Positions 60,791-64,000 of a stretch of 64,000 nt of DNA are shown one piece after another. Made by a program: the position numbers and the translations under genes. Origin of the DNA: an uncultured Alphaproteobacteria bacterium (GTDB taxonomy: Bacteria > Pseudomonadota > Alphaproteobacteria > Rhizobiales > Beijerinckiaceae). The notes under the pieces were generated by a model. That model searched no databases. It was not told the origin of the DNA and saw nothing but the letters and a program-made list of their open reading frames with translations. Location: contig CALKHP010000030.1 in the NCBI GenBank assembly GCA_937988775.1, positions 186,001 through 250,000 on the forward strand, in the 5' to 3' direction. The number at the start of each line of letters is the position of its first letter. Positions within the stretch are counted from its first letter, which is position 1.

Positions 60791-63034
60791 CTACCCCACG
60801 AACCGGTTGTTCTTCGGGAAGCCCTTCGGCGGCAGGCGGCCAGCTTCGGCGCGGTTGCCGAGCCAGGTGTCGAGTTCCGGCTGCGCCACGGTATAGACCC
60901 GGCCGTCGCTCGAGAGCCAGGTCAGGCCGCCGGCGAGGTTGAAGGTCTTCACGTCGGCGATGCCGCCATCCTTGTAGCGTTGCAGGCGCACGCCCTTGCC
61001 GCGCGTCATCTCAGGGACTTGCGCCAGCGGGAAGGCGAGCAGCTTGCGGTTCTCGCCGATCACCGCGACATGATCGCCCGTGACCGCGACGGCATGGGCC
61101 GCCTTGGCGTCGGTGCCGACATTGAGGATCTGCTTGCCCTTGCGGGTGTTGGCGAGCAACTCGTCACCCTGCACCACGAAACCGCGATCCTGATCGGTCG
61201 CCATCAGGTATTTCACGGCCGGTGCCGCCGGCCAGACGATGACGATCTCGGCCGTCTCGTCGATCTCGGCCATCAGGCGCACCGGATCGCCGAAGCCGCG
61301 CCCGCCCGGCAGCTTGGCGGCATCGAGCGTGAACACCTTGCCATCCGAGGTCAGCACGAGGATTTTCGCGGTCGTCTCGCTGAAGAACGAGGTTTTCAGG
61401 GCGTCGTCACCCTTGAATTGCAGGCTCGACAGGTCCTGCACATGGCCCTTCAGCGCCCTGATCCAGCCCTTGTCCGAGACGACGACGGTGATCGGCTCGC
61501 GCTCGATCATCGCTTCCGCCAGGCTGACATCGCCGACATCTGCGACCTCGCCGAAGCTGGTGCGGCGCTTGCCGAGCGCCGTCTCGGGGCCGAACTGCTT
61601 GCGGACCTCGCGGATTTGCCAGCCGACGGTCTTCCACTGCTTGGCATCGGAGCCGAGCAACTCCTCGATGCCGGCCTTCTCAGCCGTCAGTTCGTCGAAC
61701 TCGCGGCGCAGCTCCATCTCCTCGAGCTTGCGCAGCGCCCGCAGCCTGGTGTCGAGAATGGCGTTGGCCTGGACCTCGTTGATCTTGAAATGCGCCATCA
61801 GGCGCTCTTTCGGCTCGTCCTCCTGGCGGATGATGCGGATCACCTCGTCGAGGTCGAGATAGACGATCAGCAGGCCGCCGAGGATTTCGAGGCGCTTGTC
61901 GATCTGGCCGAGGCGGAAGCGCGAGCGGCGCCGCAACACGACCTGCCGGTGGTCGAGCCATGCGGTCAGCGCCTCGGCGAGGCCGAGCACGCGCGGCACC
62001 GTGCCGTCGACCAGCACGTTCATGTTCATGGAGATGCGCGATTCGAGTTCGCTGACCCGGAACAGCGATTCCATCAGCACGGCCGGATCGACGCCGCGCG
62101 ATTTCGGCTCGAGCACGACGCGGACATCCTCCGCGCTCTCGTCGCGGATGTCGCCGAGCAGCGGCAGCTTCTTGGCTTCCAGCAGCTCAGCGATCTTCTC
62201 GATCAGCTTGGCCTTCTGGACCAGATACGGAATTTCGGTGACGACGATCTGATAGCCACCGCGCCCGGTCTCCTCGCGGCTCCAGCGCGCGCGCACGCGA
62301 AAACCGCCGCGCCCGGTGCGGTAGGTCTCGGCAATCGAACCCTTGCTCTCGACCAGGATGCCGCCGGTCGGGAAATCCGGCCCCGGCACGAAATGCATCA
62401 ACTGGTCGGAGGTCGCGCCGCGATGGTCGATCAGGTAGAGCGCGGCATCGCACAGTTCGGCGGCGTTATGCGGCGGAATCGATGTCGCCATGCCGACCGC
62501 GATGCCCTGGCTGCCATTGGCGAGCAGGTTCGGGAAGGCGGCCGGCAGCACGACCGGCTCCTCATCCTCGCCATTATAGGTGGCGCGGAAATCGACGGCA
62601 TCCTCGTCGATACCCTGCAGCAGCAGTTGCGCGACGTCCGTGAGGCGGGCCTCGGTATAACGATAGGCGGCGGCGTTATCGCCGTCGATATTGCCGAAAT
62701 TGCCCTGCCCGTCGACGAGCGGATAGCGCTGCGCGAAATCCTGGGCGAGCCGCACCATGGCGTCGTAGACCGACTGGTCGCCATGGGGATGATACTTACC
62801 GATGACGTCGCCGACGACGCGGGCGCATTTCTTGAAGGCAGAGTTCGGGTCGAGCTTGAGCAGCCGCATGGCATACATCAGGCGGCGATGCACCGGCTTC
62901 AAGCCGTCGCGGGCATCGGGCAGCGCGCGGTGCATGATGGTGGAGAGCGCATAGGCGAGATAGCGTTCCTCGAGCGCCTCGCGCAGATTGACCGTCTCGA
63001 TGCCGTCTCCGGAAGGCGTAGGCAAATCGTCCAT
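60791..63034 (-). CDS. parC: DNA topoisomerase IV subunit A
   Basis: ParC is the DNA-breaking subunit of topoisomerase IV, which separates daughter chromosomes. This 747-residue protein starts with ALEERYLAYALSTIMHRALPDARDGLKPVHRR (in pieces) and has the catalytic tyrosine in AAAYRYTEARLT (near 118). The quinolone-region helix HPHGDQSVYDAMVRLAQ is present. The C-terminal blades lack the GyrA box, and the length is that of ParC. It is downstream of bpt and pcaHG, in the opposite direction. Confidence 0.95.
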   Translation of the reverse strand: MDDLPTPSGDGIETVNLREALEERYLAYALSTIMHRALPDARDGLKPVHRRLMYAMRLLKLDPNSAFKKCARVVGDVIGKYHPHGDQSVYDAMVRLAQDFAQRYPLVDGQGNFGNIDGDNAAAYRYTEARLTDVAQLLLQGIDEDAVDFRATYNGEDEEPVVLPAAFPNLLANGSQGIAVGMATSIPPHNAAELCDAALYLIDHRGATSDQLMHFVPGPDFPTGGILVESKGSIAETYRTGRGGFRVRARWSREETGRGGYQIVVTEIPYLVQKAKLIEKIAELLEAKKLPLLGDIRDESAEDVRVVLEPKSRGVDPAVLMESLFRVSELESRISMNMNVLVDGTVPRVLGLAEALTAWLDHRQVVLRRRSRFRLGQIDKRLEILGGLLIVYLDLDEVIRIIRQEDEPKERLMAHFKINEVQANAILDTRLRALRKLEEMELRREFDELTAEKAGIEELLGSDAKQWKTVGWQIREVRKQFGPETALGKRRTSFGEVADVGDVSLAEAMIEREPITVVVSDKGWIRALKGHVQDLSSLQFKGDDALKTSFFSETTAKILVLTSDGKVFTLDAAKLPGGRGFGDPVRLMAEIDETAEIVIVWPAAPAVKYLMATDQDRGFVVQGDELLANTRKGKQILNVGTDAKAAHAVAVTGDHVAVIGENRKLLAFPLAQVPEMTRGKGVRLQRYKDGGIADVKTFNLAGGLTWLSSDGRVYTVAQPELDTWLGNRAEAGRLPPKGFPKNNRFVG

Positions 63035-63121
63035 CCTGTCGCTTTAGAGAATCAGCCGATTCGGGGCAAGGATCGGGCAAAAATGGTGGAAGTTGTGCAC
63101 AGAGCGAAAGCGAGGAGAAAT

Positions 63122-63325
63122 CCTTCTCTCCGTCGGGGAGAAGGAGCCTGCCAAGCAGACGGATGAGGGCGCGCCTCTCGGAACGGGATCGGGCCGGTCA
63201 AGCCGGCCGATGACGGCTGGAATGTCAGCGATCCCCTCTCCACCGTCATGGGCCGGCTTGGCCGGCCCATCCCGATCGGAAAAGCACGACGTCTCATGGA
63301 TCCCGGCGCAAGGCCGGGACAAGAC
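63122..63325. repeat. Intergenic repeat block with hairpin doublet
   Basis: A CCTTCTCTCCGTCGGGGAG unit (63122-63143) precedes hairpin 1 (63188-63211, stem ATCGGGCCGG/CCGGCCGAT with one bulged G) and hairpin 2 (63248-63270, stem ATGGGCCGG/CCGGCCCAT). A GATCCCGGCGCAAGGCCGGGA unit is at about 63299-63320. It fills the recO-parC gap. Confidence 0.85.
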
Positions 63326-63350
63326 CGTCGAGGATTCCTGGCGCCCAGCT

Positions 63351-64000
63351 TCAGGCACCCTCCGTCAGCTTGAGCCGCAGGAAGGCGGCGCGGGCCTCGG
63401 GCAGTTGCAGGCCGCGCGGCTCGAAAACATCGCGCTTGAGGAAGAAACCGGTCAGTTCCAGCCCGGCGGCGATCTCGATGTCCGAGGTCTCAGCGCCTTC
63501 GAGCCGTTCGGCGCCGAGAAAGGCCGGCAGCGCCAGCATACGATCCTTGTACGGCTCTCCCGCCACGCGGCAGACGGCGCGGCCGGATTTCGGCGACACA
63601 TAGATCAGGTCCTCGGTGGTGCCGGTCGCGGCGCATCGGCCGAGATCGAGGCCGAAGCCGAGTTCGCCGAGCAGCGCCAGTTCGAAACGCGCCATCAGCG
63701 GACTCAGGAGCACCGGCTGATCGAGATGCGCGAGCAGCACATTGAGCGTCTCGAACAGCGCCTCGTGCGGATCGCGCTCGGCCAGCATGCGCAGCAGGCC
63801 AGCGGCCCAGTTGATGCCGTAGAGCGCCGGCGCGCTATCGATCATCCGCGCGGCGCGCAAATCCGTGCCCTCGACCGTATAGGTGCCGAGATGTTCGTCG
63901 AGCCGCGCGTACCATGTCGCCTCGACCGCGTTACCGGCCTGCAGCACGGCGACCAGCCGCTTGCCGTGGCCGCCGCGCACCAAGCCGAGATGGCGTCCGT
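63351..64000 (-). CDS. recO: DNA repair protein RecO (partial)
   Basis: RecO helps load RecA at gaps by displacing SSB. The 216 residues visible here are the main part of the protein and end with the stop at 63351. The gene runs off the right edge: the frame is open through RHLGLVRGGHGKR, an N-terminal RecO motif, to base 64000. The C-terminal zinc-region-like LGRCAATGTTEDLIYVSPKSGRAVCR (in pieces) and FFLKRDVFEPRG are typical. About 30 N-terminal residues are missing. Confidence 0.9.
   Translation of the reverse strand, partial: GRHLGLVRGGHGKRLVAVLQAGNAVEATWYARLDEHLGTYTVEGTDLRAARMIDSAPALYGINWAAGLLRMLAERDPHEALFETLNVLLAHLDQPVLLSPLMARFELALLGELGFGLDLGRCAATGTTEDLIYVSPKSGRAVCRVAGEPYKDRMLALPAFLGAERLEGAETSDIEIAAGLELTGFFLKRDVFEPRGLQLPEARAAFLRLKLTEGA

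Noticed and set aside
60980..63166. 728-residue forward frame opposite parC
   Set aside because: Shadow of parC; it contains no motif, and ParC shows its active-site tyrosine.

Overview
This window is 64 kb of GC-rich chromosome from an alphaproteobacterium. Gene content and order point to the Hyphomicrobiales (Rhizobiales): DUF2842, the chaperone–DUF177–plsX–fabH–ihfA–merR run, popZ before valS, an ldtR/L,D-transpeptidase pair, glyA–nrdR–ribD–ribE–ribH–nusB–thiL–hppA, and hemB–RDD–bpt–parC–recO. The family assignment within that order is not settled by the sequence. Nearly everything is core genome. There is no prophage, insertion sequence, CRISPR array, rRNA or integron, and I see no island of different base composition.

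Layout. 0.1–7.3 kb: a small DUF2842 protein, then an exopolysaccharide export locus (CelD-like acetyltransferase, Wzc-like chain-length protein, Wza-type lipoprotein, family-4 glycosyltransferase, undecaprenyl-phosphate sugar transferase). 7.3–16.1 kb: tRNA-Pro, then fatty-acid/phospholipid genes (plsX, fabH) with ihfA and a MerR regulator, a cytochrome bc1 chaperone, bamE and gatCA. 16.2–28.7 kb: UPF0173 hydrolase, ruvX, plsY–dprA, pyrB with a DHOase-like partner lacking metal ligands, popZ–valS, a TolC-family channel and a Pcm-like methyltransferase. 28.9–35.6 kb: tRNA-Cys, tRNA-Asn, arginase, a DUF1801 protein, aidB divergent from alaX, a sulfurtransferase and a cold-shock gene with a long leader. 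35.7–39 kb: an amino-acid ABC cluster with two permeases and two near-duplicate binding proteins but no ATPase gene. 39.5–49.6 kb: H+-pyrophosphatase, an MFS carrier, and the thiamine/riboflavin/NrdR/GlyA series read leftward. 49.7–53.7 kb: L,D-transpeptidase, LdtR, a membrane protein and a hydroxyisobutyryl-CoA hydrolase. 53.9–64 kb: hemB, an unusual LivH-type permease with a lipoprotein head, RDD, bpt, an MFS carrier, pcaHG, parC and the 3' part of recO.

The gene sets work together as follows. PlsX and PlsY make and use acyl-phosphate for membrane lipid synthesis, and FabH starts fatty-acid chains. RibD, RibE and RibH make riboflavin. GatC and GatA are two subunits of the tRNA amidotransferase. 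LdtR and its neighbouring transpeptidase are a regulator–target pair for cell-wall remodelling. The five exopolysaccharide genes cover export and sugar priming, but polymerase and flippase genes are not here.

The most distinctive non-coding signal is a family of intergenic palindromic doublets. Six loci each carry two face-to-face 23–24-base hairpins, usually about 58–60 bp apart. In all six, one hairpin is of an ATGG…CCAT type and the other of an ATCGG…CCGAT type, never two alike. Other signals include two orphan 27-residue membrane ORFs with strong ribosome binding sites, a pseudokinase-like Wzc, and a palindromic operator candidate before glyA.
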